Origin: Glycomyces tenuis DSM 44171
GTDB lineage: Bacteria > Actinomycetota > Actinomycetes > Mycobacteriales > Micromonosporaceae
Length of the DNA stretch: 64,000 nucleotides
Assembly (NCBI RefSeq): GCF_000427885.1
Contig: NZ_ATYW01000009.1
Span: forward strand, 182,641-246,640
Reading direction: 5' to 3'
Under the pieces are notes generated by a model. It was given only the letters and a program-made list of their open reading frames with translations, did not search any database and was not told the DNA's origin. Of this stretch, positions 1 to 7,328 are shown one piece after another (positions within the stretch are counted from its first letter, which is position 1; each line of letters opens with the position of its first letter). The position numbers were made by a program, and so were the translations under genes.

Positions 1-64
1 ACCTTGTTCCAGTCCCCGGCCGCGCGGGCGCCGGGGCACGGGACGCAGAGAGGGGGCACCGGCC

Positions 65-928
65 TTGATCGACTCGTTCTTCGAGCCGCTCGGCGCCGTC
101 GCGCACGCGCACATCAGGGACCTGGACGACGGCCGCGGCCTCGGCGTGCGCGAGACCGAGCCGGTCATCCTCGTCTCCGTCATCAAGGTCTTCATCGCCT
201 GGGAGTTCCGCCGCCAGGTGGAGGAGGGGCTGATCGACCCCACCGCCCCCGTGCGGGTCACGGCCGCCGACCGGCTCGGCGGGACCGGGACCGCCGGCTT
301 CCGCCACGACGCCACCCTCAGCGTCGAGGACCTGGCCGCGCTCATGATGGAGGTCTCGGACAGCACCGCCGCCGACCTGGTCACCAGGCACATCGGCGCG
401 AAGGCGCTGCGGAGCCTACCCGCCCGCCTGGGGCTGGAGGGCACGCGGCTCATCGGCAGCCCTCGGACGATCCTGGAGGACGTGGCCCGCGACCTCGGCG
501 TCTCCGACCTGGAGGCCCTGGCCCACGTGCTCGCGAACGGATCGGTCAGCACCGAGGAGCTGCGCGGCACGAGCGCGTGGGACCCGCTGCGCACCAACGT
601 CTCGACGGCGGCCGACATGACGGCCTTCCTGCGCCGCGTGTGGGCCGGGCCCGAGTCGATCCGGCGCGACGTCCGCACCTGGATGGGACGCCAGCTCACC
701 GGCGGGCGGCTCGCCCGTCTCGCGCCCAGCGAGGTGCGCTCCTTCGGACGCTCCGGTTCGCTCCCGGGCTGGCTCAACGAGGTGGTGGTCTGGGAATGGC
801 CCGACGGCCGCCGCCACGCCATCGCGGTCTTCGTCCGGACCGGCCGGGGGAACTTCCGCGAGGTCGAGCTGGCCATGAGCCGGGCCGCCCTGCACCTCGC
901 CGAGCAGCTCGACCGCGAAGGTCAGTAG
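65..928 (+). CDS. Serine hydrolase of the class A beta-lactamase / penicillin-binding fold
   Basis: A 287-aa protein that I place in the beta-lactamase-like serine hydrolase superfamily. The motif SVIK (about residues 38-41) fits the SxxK nucleophile box, and SDS (about 98-100) sits where SDN lies in class A enzymes. The C-terminal part has the expected alternating strands (NEVVVWEW, HAIAVFVRTG). No KTG triad is obvious and no signal peptide is seen, so it may be a cytoplasmic esterase or peptidase relative and not a secreted resistance enzyme. The TTG start at 65 is preceded by a purine-rich AGAGAGGGGG at about 47-56. Its stop overlaps the 3' end of the convergent LysR-type gene. Substrate unknown. 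Confidence 0.75.
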   Translation: MIDSFFEPLGAVAHAHIRDLDDGRGLGVRETEPVILVSVIKVFIAWEFRRQVEEGLIDPTAPVRVTAADRLGGTGTAGFRHDATLSVEDLAALMMEVSDSTAADLVTRHIGAKALRSLPARLGLEGTRLIGSPRTILEDVARDLGVSDLEALAHVLANGSVSTEELRGTSAWDPLRTNVSTAADMTAFLRRVWAGPESIRRDVRTWMGRQLTGGRLARLAPSEVRSFGRSGSLPGWLNEVVVWEWPDGRRHAIAVFVRTGRGNFREVELAMSRAALHLAEQLDREGQ

Positions 929-1230
929 ATCTCCGACCAGGGGCGCGGCGGCTCCGCCCGCTCCTGCGCGGCCGCCCGGCCGACGAGCGTCCGCATCCTG
1001 CGGTACCGGCTCAGCAGTTCCGGCGCCTCGCGCATGAGCGTGTGGCCCGCCGAGGTCAGGGACACCTGCTTCCCGCTCCGGTCGAACAGCTCGGCGCCCA
1101 ACTCCTTCTCCAGGCGCCGGATGCGCTGGCTCAGCGGCGGCTGCTCCATCCCGAGACGCTCCGCCGCCCTGCCGAAGTGGCGTTCCTCACCCACCGCCAG
1201 GAAGCACTCCAGGTGTCGCATGATGTCCAT
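922..1230 (-). CDS. LysR-type HTH protein lacking the effector domain
   Basis: A 102-aa protein made almost only of a LysR winged-helix domain: residues 1-60 carry the typical layout (FLAVGEERHFGRAAERLG, then QPPLSQRIRRLEKELGAELF). Normal LysR regulators are near 300 aa with a periplasmic-binding-like sensor domain; here the reading frame stops soon after the linker helix and runs into the convergent hydrolase gene. It is either a truncated remnant or a stand-alone DNA-binding protein. It lies divergent to the metallo-hydrolase pair, with an inverted repeat between them, so it may still control them. The domain call is firm; the function of the short form is inference. Confidence 0.8.
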   Translation of the reverse strand: MDIMRHLECFLAVGEERHFGRAAERLGMEQPPLSQRIRRLEKELGAELFDRSGKQVSLTSAGHTLMREAPELLSRYRRMRTLVGRAAAQERAEPPRPWSEIY

Positions 1231-1313
1231 GCGGCGACGATATCAATCCCCGTATCGGCCCATATCACCGTTGATATTGGACATATCCGGGCGGCTTCGG
1301 CTTGACTGCGGTC
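1231..1313. promoter_or_regulatory. Divergent intergenic region with inverted repeat, LysR-type gene versus metallo-hydrolase
   Basis: This AT-richer gap holds ATATCAA at 1240-1246 and its inverse TTGATAT at 1271-1277, with further CATATC words at 1261 and 1282. Such spaced dyads between a LysR gene and its divergent target are typical operator positions. No clean minus-35/minus-10 pair is evident. Confidence 0.4.
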
Positions 1314-2282
1314 ATGGAAGAACGACAACAGAGCACTGGAGTGACACGGCGCCGCCTGTGGATCACCGCGGGGACCGGCGCCGCCCTCGTGGCCGGCGGG
1401 AAGCTGGTCGGGGACGGCGCCCTCACCGCGTCGGCCGAGGAGGCGGGGCAGGAGGACCGCCCGCCGGTCGAGGCGCGGTGGCTCGGCACCAACGCCTGGG
1501 AGCTCAAGAGCGAGCACGCCACGGTGCTCATCGACCCGTGGGTGAGCCGCTTCCCCACCGGCGCCTACAAGGGCGGCGCCGACCCGGAGACCGACATCGA
1601 GGTGTACCCCGAGGTGATCGACGAGCACGTCGCGGCGGCCGACTGCGTGCTCGTCACGCACGGGCACTGGGACCACATCGCGGACGTCCCGTACGTCGCC
1701 TCCCGGACCGGCGCGACGGTGCTCGGCACCGAGACGCACCTGAACCTCCTGCGCGCCATGGACGCCCCCGAAGCACAGCTGGGGCAGGTGTCCGGCGGCG
1801 AGCTCTACCGGTTCGACGGCTTCACCGTCGAGGTGTTCCGCTCCTCGCACTCGGCGAGCGGCGAGCACAAGCGGATCCTGTTCTCCGGCAGCCGCCTCGG
1901 CGAAGTGCCGAAGCGGCCCAAGCGGATCGGGGACCTCGTCGAAGGCGGCAGCCTCACCTACCTGGTGGATTTCGGCGGCGTCTCCTTCTTCAACGCGGGA
2001 TCGGCGAACGTCCTGGGCCGGGAGATCGAGGGCGTCCGACCGACGGTGCTGTTCCTCCAGCCCGGCGGCGGCCACACGCCCGACTACGTCGAGCGCCTGC
2101 TGGAGGCGACCGGCCATCCGCCCTATGTCGTCCCGACGCACTGGGACGACTTCGACGAGCCACTGACCGAGCCCGCGGTCCCCGCCGGGGACTGGGAGGC
2201 GGTGCGCGACCGCGTCGCCGCCGCCAGCCCCGAATCCGAGTTCATCCTCATCGACCACCTGGAGAGCCATGTCTTCAACTGA
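1314..2282 (+). CDS. Tat-exported metallo-beta-lactamase-fold hydrolase
   Basis: A metallo-beta-lactamase-fold protein of about 322 aa. The zinc motif HGHWDH (HxHxDH) is intact, and later histidines (SSHS, THWDD) supply further ligand candidates. The N-terminus has a twin-arginine signal: TRRRLWITAG followed by a hydrophobic Ala/Gly stretch and an ASA-like cleavage site. I prefer the ATG at 1314; an in-frame TTG at 1302 would add four residues. The gene overlaps the next one, a close paralogue without signal peptide, by 14 bases, so both are probably co-translated. The RWLGTNAWE start and overall pattern resemble the UlaG/RomA-like branch of the fold. Substrate unknown; lactonase or phosphodiesterase activity is possible. 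Confidence 0.85.
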   Translation: MEERQQSTGVTRRRLWITAGTGAALVAGGKLVGDGALTASAEEAGQEDRPPVEARWLGTNAWELKSEHATVLIDPWVSRFPTGAYKGGADPETDIEVYPEVIDEHVAAADCVLVTHGHWDHIADVPYVASRTGATVLGTETHLNLLRAMDAPEAQLGQVSGGELYRFDGFTVEVFRSSHSASGEHKRILFSGSRLGEVPKRPKRIGDLVEGGSLTYLVDFGGVSFFNAGSANVLGREIEGVRPTVLFLQPGGGHTPDYVERLLEATGHPPYVVPTHWDDFDEPLTEPAVPAGDWEAVRDRVAAASPESEFILIDHLESHVFN

Positions 2283-3105
2283 GATCACCGTCCGCTGGCT
2301 GGGCACGAACGCCTGGGAGATCACCGGGAACGGTGCGACCGTCCTCGTCGACCCGTGGGTGACCCGCTTCCGCACCGGGGCGCCCAAGGGCGAGGAGTGG
2401 GACATGGACACCCCCTTGACGATCGACGAGGCGGCGGTGGACGAGCACATCGCGGCGGCCGACTGCATCCTGATCACCCACGGGCACTGGGACCACATCA
2501 CCGACGTCCCGTACGTGGCCGCCAAGACCGGCGCGACGGTGCTCGGCACCGAGACGCACCTGAACCTGCTGCGCGCCATGGACGCTCCCGAAGCACAGCT
2601 GGGGCAGGTGTCCGGCGGCGAGCTCTACCGGTTCGACGGCTTCACCGTCGACGTCTTCGAAGCCCACCACAACTCGAGCGGCAGGCACAAGCAGCTGCTG
2701 TTCGCGGGCAGCCGGGTCGGCGAGGTGCCCCGGCGCCCCGAGACCGTCAGGGACCTGGTGGAGGGCGGCAGCCTGGCCTACCTGGTGACGATCGGCGAGG
2801 CGCGGCTCCTCATCGGCGTCACGACGAACTTCCAGGAGCGGGAGATCGAGGGCGTCCGGCCCACGCTGCTGTTCATGCAGGCGGGCAGCCGGAACAGCCC
2901 GCGCTACGAGGAGCGGCTGCTGGAGGCGACCGGCCGCCCGCCGTACGTCGTGCCGACGCACTGGGACGACTACGAGGAGCCCCTGACCGAGCCCGCGGTC
3001 GACTGGCTGGGCGCGGAGCGGTTGGGGGAGAAGGTGTCCGAGCTCAGCCCCGAATCGGAGTTCGTCCTCCTGGACCACCTGGAGTCCTTCACCTTCGAAG
3101 GCTGA
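2269..3105 (+). CDS. Cytoplasmic metallo-beta-lactamase-fold hydrolase, paralogue of the upstream gene
   Basis: A 278-aa MBL-fold protein that starts directly at the catalytic fold (TVRWLGTNAWE) with no export signal. The zinc motif HGHWDH is retained. It is a tandem duplicate of the gene in front: the block from VLGTETHLNLL to DGFTV is identical in both, and the DNA there (about 1711-1824 versus 2531-2644) differs at only a few bases, while flanking parts have diverged (for example VDFGGVSFFNAGS versus VTIGEARLLIGVT). That pattern suggests recent gene conversion or strong selection. The ATG at 2269 lies inside the end of the upstream gene, implying translational coupling. Substrate unknown. 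Confidence 0.85.
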   Translation: MSSTEITVRWLGTNAWEITGNGATVLVDPWVTRFRTGAPKGEEWDMDTPLTIDEAAVDEHIAAADCILITHGHWDHITDVPYVAAKTGATVLGTETHLNLLRAMDAPEAQLGQVSGGELYRFDGFTVDVFEAHHNSSGRHKQLLFAGSRVGEVPRRPETVRDLVEGGSLAYLVTIGEARLLIGVTTNFQEREIEGVRPTLLFMQAGSRNSPRYEERLLEATGRPPYVVPTHWDDYEEPLTEPAVDWLGAERLGEKVSELSPESEFVLLDHLESFTFEG

Positions 3106-3149
3106 AGGGGCGCCCTGTTGTGATCTGAGACGTGTGGGACACGAGCGAT

Positions 3150-3179
3150 TTGACAAAGTTGGGTCTTCCAACTTAATCT
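3150..3179 (+). promoter_or_regulatory. Cellulase promoter with palindromic operator in the spacer
   Basis: TTGACA at 3150-3155 and TAATCT at 3174-3179 form a plausible promoter with an 18-base spacer. The spacer is almost filled by a perfect inverted repeat, AAGTTGG-GTCTT-CCAACTT (3156-3174), placed where a repressor would block RNA polymerase. It does not match the known TGGGAGCGCTCCCA CelR box, so the regulator is unidentified. Confidence 0.6.
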
Positions 3180-3253
3180 GATATCGAGGGATGTCGATCA
3201 GTCCTGTGTGGCTGCCGTCCCTCGATCATTGTCTACAGATATGGAGCAGTCTC

Positions 3254-5320
3254 ATGCGAGACGCGATGCGATGGACCCGAAGACGGGTCATATTGGCCGT
3301 ATCGTCCATTGCCGCCGTGTTCGTCGGAATCGGGGTCGCCCTGCCCATGGCCGCCCAGGCGGCCGAGGGGTGCGAAGTCGACTACGCCGTCCAGCACCAG
3401 TGGCCCGGCGGCTTCACCGCGAACGTGAGCGTGACCAACCTCGGCGACCCCGTCAACGACTGGGAGCTGGCGTGGACCTTCCCGTCCGGGCAGCAGATCA
3501 CCCAGGCGTGGAACGCCGCGATCACCTCCTCGGGCGGAGACGTCACCGCGGCCGACGCCGGCTACAACGCCAGGATCGCGACCGACGCGACGGTCTCCTT
3601 CGGCTTCAACGGGTCCTGGTCCGGCGCCAACGCCGAACCGGCCGAGTTCACCCTCAACGGCGTCGTGTGCAACGGCGGCACCGGCCAGCCGACCGACCCC
3701 ACGACCACGCCGCCGCCGACCGGCGGGGCGAACGCCATGGAGACGGTCGCCGCGATGCAGCCCGGCTGGAACCTCGGCAACTCGCTCGACTCGGTCGGCG
3801 CCGACGAGACCGCGTGGGGCAACCCGCGCATCACCCAGGAGCTCATCCAGAACGTCGCCGCCCAGGGCTTCAACAGCATCCGGATCCCGGTCACCTGGGA
3901 CAACCACCAGGGCGGAGCGCCCGACTACGCCATCGACCCGGCATACCTCGACCGCGTCGAGGAGGTGGTCGACTGGGCGCTCGCCGAAGACCTGTACGTG
4001 CTCATCAACATCCACCACGACTCGTGGATCTGGGCCGCGGACATGCAGTCGAACCACGACGTCGTGCTCGACCGCTACAACACGATCTGGACCACGGTGG
4101 CCGAGCGCTTCCGCGACCACTCCGACAAGCTGCTGTTCGAGAGCATCAACGAGCCGCAGTTCAACAACGTCGACGACGCCACCGCGAACAGCCTGCTCGA
4201 CGAGCTGAACACCTCGTTCCACCAGATCGTGCGCGACTCCGGCGGCAACAATGCGACCCGAGTGCTGGTTCTGCCGACACTCCACACCAATGCCGATCAG
4301 GTGTACCTCGACGCGCTGGCCGGAACCATCGCCTCGCTCGACGACCCGAACCTGGCCGCGACCATCCACTACTACGGCTTCTGGCCGTTCAGCGTGAACA
4401 TCGCCGGCTACACCGAGTTCAACAGCGAAGTCCAGCAGGATCTGGAGGGCTACTTCGACCGGGCCCACGACACCTTCGTGGCCCAAGGCGTTCCGGTGAT
4501 CGTCGGCGAGTGGGGCCTGCTCGGCTTCGACAGGCACACCGGCACCGTCGAGCAGGGCGAGAAGCTGAAGTTCTTCGAGTACATGGGCTATTACGCGAAC
4601 GAGAAGGGCCTCACGCTGCAAGTGTGGGACAACGGTCAGCACTTCGGCCGCACCTCCTTCGAATGGAGCGACCCGGAGCTGTTCGCGATCATGGAGGCCA
4701 GCTGGACGACCCGTTCGGGCACGGCCTCCTCGGACCAGGTCTACGTCGAGAAGTCGAGTGCGATCACCGACGCGACGCTGACGCTGAACCTGAACGGGAC
4801 CTCGTTCGAGGGCCTGCGCCACGGCGACACCGCGCTGACCGAGGGCTCGGACTACACCGTCTCGGGCGACCAGCTCACGATCACCGCATCGGCGCTCACC
4901 GAACTGGTCGGCTCGCAGGAGTACGGCGTCAACGCCGATCTGTACGCGGACTTCTCGCAAGGCGTCCCGTGGCGGATCAGCGTGATCAGCTACGACACGC
5001 CCGCCTTGCAGGACGCGTCCGGGACGACCGACGCCTTCGCGATCCCGACCCAGTTCAACGGCGACCAGCTCGCCACCATGGAGGCCGTGTACGCCGACGG
5101 CAGCGGCAACGCCGGCCCCCAGAACTGGACGTCCTACAAGGAGTTCAGCTACACCTTCGAGCCCGATTACGACGCCGGCTCGATCTCGTTCACCCCGGAG
5201 TTCTTCGCCGAGGTGAGCGACGGCAAGCAGGTGAACCTCACCTTCCACTTCTGGAGCGGCGAGACCCTCACCTACACCGTCACCAAGTCCGGAAGCTCCG
5301 TCACCGGCTCCGCCGGATAG
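3254..5320 (+). CDS. Secreted modular cellulase: CBM2 - GH5 - X2/CBM46-like
   Basis: An extracellular endo-beta-1,4-glucanase type enzyme of 688 aa. Order: basic start and hydrophobic signal peptide ending AAQA-AEG (residues 1-37); family 2 carbohydrate-binding module (about 40-139, bounded by Cys40 and Cys139, with the usual exposed Trp residues); Pro/Thr linker (about 141-160); GH5 catalytic domain (about 161-490) with acid/base Glu300 in INEPQF and nucleophile Glu419 in GEWG; then an Ig-like X2 module (about 492-585) and a last beta module resembling CBM46, the arrangement known from Cel5B-like GH5_4 enzymes. I chose the ATG at 3254, seven bases after GGAG, over the in-frame ATG at 3191, which has no proper ribosome site. 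The leader has RR, so Tat export is possible. Confidence 0.93.
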   Translation: MRDAMRWTRRRVILAVSSIAAVFVGIGVALPMAAQAAEGCEVDYAVQHQWPGGFTANVSVTNLGDPVNDWELAWTFPSGQQITQAWNAAITSSGGDVTAADAGYNARIATDATVSFGFNGSWSGANAEPAEFTLNGVVCNGGTGQPTDPTTTPPPTGGANAMETVAAMQPGWNLGNSLDSVGADETAWGNPRITQELIQNVAAQGFNSIRIPVTWDNHQGGAPDYAIDPAYLDRVEEVVDWALAEDLYVLINIHHDSWIWAADMQSNHDVVLDRYNTIWTTVAERFRDHSDKLLFESINEPQFNNVDDATANSLLDELNTSFHQIVRDSGGNNATRVLVLPTLHTNADQVYLDALAGTIASLDDPNLAATIHYYGFWPFSVNIAGYTEFNSEVQQDLEGYFDRAHDTFVAQGVPVIVGEWGLLGFDRHTGTVEQGEKLKFFEYMGYYANEKGLTLQVWDNGQHFGRTSFEWSDPELFAIMEASWTTRSGTASSDQVYVEKSSAITDATLTLNLNGTSFEGLRHGDTALTEGSDYTVSGDQLTITASALTELVGSQEYGVNADLYADFSQGVPWRISVISYDTPALQDASGTTDAFAIPTQFNGDQLATMEAVYADGSGNAGPQNWTSYKEFSYTFEPDYDAGSISFTPEFFAEVSDGKQVNLTFHFWSGETLTYTVTKSGSSVTGSAG

Positions 5321-5326
5321 CGCGGA

Positions 5327-5361
5327 CCGCACGCGCCGGCAAGGGCTCTCACGGCGTGCGG
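5327..5361 (+). terminator. Weak hairpin after the cellulase gene
   Basis: CCGCACGC (5327-5334) can pair with GCGTGCGG (5354-5361) across a 19-base loop just after the cellulase stop. There is no T-tract. It may slow transcription before the next gene. Confidence 0.3.
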
Positions 5362-5397
5362 GTAAGCTTGCCGCCGGTCTAGTCAGAAGGAGCGGAC

Positions 5398-6402
5398 ATG
5401 TCGAACTTGAAGGTCTTGTTCATCGGCGGCAGCGGCATCATCAGCGCCTCGTGCGTGCGCGAGGCGGTGCGCCAGGGCCTCGACGTGACCGTCCTGAACC
5501 GCGGCACGAGCACGCTCCGCCGCCTGCCCGAGGGTGTCACCAGGCTCACCGCCGACTCGAACGACCCCGACTCGCTGCGCGAGGCGATCGGCGAGGACCA
5601 CTACGACGCCGTGGTCAACTGGGTCAACTTCGTGCCCGAGCAGGTCCAGCGCGACATCGACGTCTTCACCGGCCGCACCGACCAGTACGTCTTCATCAGC
5701 TCCGCCTCGGCCTACCAGACCCCGCCGAGCCGCATGCCCGTCGTCGAGTCCACGCCGCTGAAGAACCCGCACTGGCAGTACTCGCGCGACAAGATCGCCT
5801 GCGAAGAGCTCCTCGTCAAGGCCTACCGCGAGGACGACTTCCCGATGACGATCGTGCGCCCTTCCCACACCTACGACGAGACGCTCCTGCCCTTCGAGGC
5901 GAAGTGGAACGTCATCGAGCGGATGCGGGCGGGCAAGCCCGTCGTCGTCCACGGCGACGGCACTTCACTGTGGACCATCACGCACGCCCGCGACTTCGCC
6001 GTCGGCCTCGTCGGCCTGCTCGGCAAGGAGGCCGCGATCGGCGAGCCCTTCCACATCACCGGCGACGAGGCCCCCTCGTGGAACCAGATCTTCGAGGACG
6101 CCGCGGCCGCCGCGGGCGTGGCCGAACCGAAGCTCGTGCACATCGCCTCGGAGGCGATCGCCGCCGCGGTCCCCGAGTGGGGCCCGGGCCTGGTGGGGGA
6201 CAAGGCGCACACGATGATCTTCGACAACAGCAAGCTCAAGAACCTCGTGCCCGCCTTCGGGCAGACCACCACGCCGTTCAAGCTCGGCATCCGCGAGGTC
6301 GTCGCCTGGTACGACGCCCACCCCGAGCAGCAGACCACCGCGCCCGGCGTCGACGCGATCCAGGACCGCCTCATCGAGGCATTCGGCCCCCGGTCCCTCT
6401 AA
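5398..6402 (+). CDS. Extended-SDR NAD(P)-dependent epimerase/reductase family protein
   Basis: A 334-aa extended short-chain dehydrogenase. The Rossmann glycine motif GGSGIIS lies at about residues 9-15, an SSASAY segment carries the active-site serine region, and YSRDK holds the YxxxK catalytic pair. The C-terminal half (SLWTITHARDFA, FHITGDEAPSWNQIF) is typical of the isoflavone-reductase/UDP-glucose-epimerase-like group that acts on sugars or small alcohols. AGAAGGAG sits seven bases before the ATG. It stands alone on the plus strand and its stop overlaps by four bases the stop of the convergent LD-carboxypeptidase gene. Substrate cannot be named from sequence. Confidence 0.85.
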   Translation: MSNLKVLFIGGSGIISASCVREAVRQGLDVTVLNRGTSTLRRLPEGVTRLTADSNDPDSLREAIGEDHYDAVVNWVNFVPEQVQRDIDVFTGRTDQYVFISSASAYQTPPSRMPVVESTPLKNPHWQYSRDKIACEELLVKAYREDDFPMTIVRPSHTYDETLLPFEAKWNVIERMRAGKPVVVHGDGTSLWTITHARDFAVGLVGLLGKEAAIGEPFHITGDEAPSWNQIFEDAAAAAGVAEPKLVHIASEAIAAAVPEWGPGLVGDKAHTMIFDNSKLKNLVPAFGQTTTPFKLGIREVVAWYDAHPEQQTTAPGVDAIQDRLIEAFGPRSL

Positions 6403-7328
6403 CGCAGCGCCGGGATCTCGAACGCGAGCGTCCCGGCGTCGGCGTCCAGGACCGCCGGAACGCCGAGCGGGACCGTCAGCGACGGTGTGCAGTGCCCGAA
6501 GCCGAAGTCCTCGACGACCGGGACGCCCAGATCGCCGACCAGATCCGCCAGGGTCGCGTGCAGACGCCGCTCCCCGTTGTTCTCCACCCACGAGCCGAGC
6601 ACGATCCCGGCGACGCCGCCGAGCCAGCCCGATCGCCGCAACTGCGTCAGGTACCGGTCGACCCGGTAGTCGTCCTCACCGGTGTCCTCGAGCAGCAGGA
6701 TGCCGCCCTCGCAGTCGTCGCGGTGCTCGGGCGTGCCGATCCCGGACGCGAGGAGGCTCAGGCAGCCGCCGACCGTGACGCCCCTCGCCCGTCCCGGCGC
6801 GAGCGTCCGCGCGCTCGGCGGCGCGATCGTCTGCACCGACTCAGGGGAGAACAGGCTGCGCCGCAGGTGCTCCTGCATCGCCGCGCCCTCGATGAACCGC
6901 GACCAGTTCGGCATGGGCCCGTGGAGGGTGGCGACGCCGAGGCGGAGCGCGATCGCCTCGTGCAGGGCGGTGACGTCGCTGAAACCGACGAACGCCTTCG
7001 GCTCGGCGTCGGCGAGCGCCGCCCAGTCGACGAGGTCGATCATGCGCTGCGCCCCGTAACCGCCTCGGGCGCACACCACGGCCGTGAACGACCGGTCGGC
7101 CCAGGCGGCCTCGAAGTCGCGGGCGCGGTCGCCGTCGCTCCCCGCCAGGTACGGCAGGCGCGGATGGGTCTCGCGGACGTGCGGCATCTCGACCGGCTCC
7201 AGGCCCCACGACCGCAAGACGCCCAAGCCCTTGTCGAGCTGGTCCTCCGGGCCCGGCGTGGCCGGTGAGACGACCGCGACGCGGTCGCCCTCCTTGAGCC
7301 GCGGCGGCCTGCGCAGCGCCTTGATCAT
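6399..7328 (-). CDS. LD-carboxypeptidase, peptidase family S66
   Basis: A 309-aa S66 enzyme. This family removes the terminal D-alanine from L,D-linked muropeptide tetrapeptides in murein recycling (LdcA) or processes related peptides. The catalytic triad can be placed: Ser117 in GFSDVTAL, Glu214 in LLLEDTGED and His279 in FGFGHCTPSL, close to the reference spacing of Ser115/Glu217/His285; the CARGGYG motif precedes the serine. No signal peptide, so it acts in the cytoplasm. It is the last gene of the long minus-strand operon. Its ATG at 7328 overlaps the stop of the S9 peptidase gene (ATGA), with GGAG eight bases before. An in-frame GTG at 7337 is the alternative start. Confidence 0.93.
   Translation of the reverse strand: MIKALRRPPRLKEGDRVAVVSPATPGPEDQLDKGLGVLRSWGLEPVEMPHVRETHPRLPYLAGSDGDRARDFEAAWADRSFTAVVCARGGYGAQRMIDLVDWAALADAEPKAFVGFSDVTALHEAIALRLGVATLHGPMPNWSRFIEGAAMQEHLRRSLFSPESVQTIAPPSARTLAPGRARGVTVGGCLSLLASGIGTPEHRDDCEGGILLLEDTGEDDYRVDRYLTQLRRSGWLGGVAGIVLGSWVENNGERRLHATLADLVGDLGVPVVEDFGFGHCTPSLTVPLGVPAVLDADAGTLAFEIPALR

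Noticed and set aside
1-64. A gene fragment at the left edge
   Set aside because: The open frame here is read through the serine hydrolase in the wrong phase; the short segment before 65 only offers its ribosome site.
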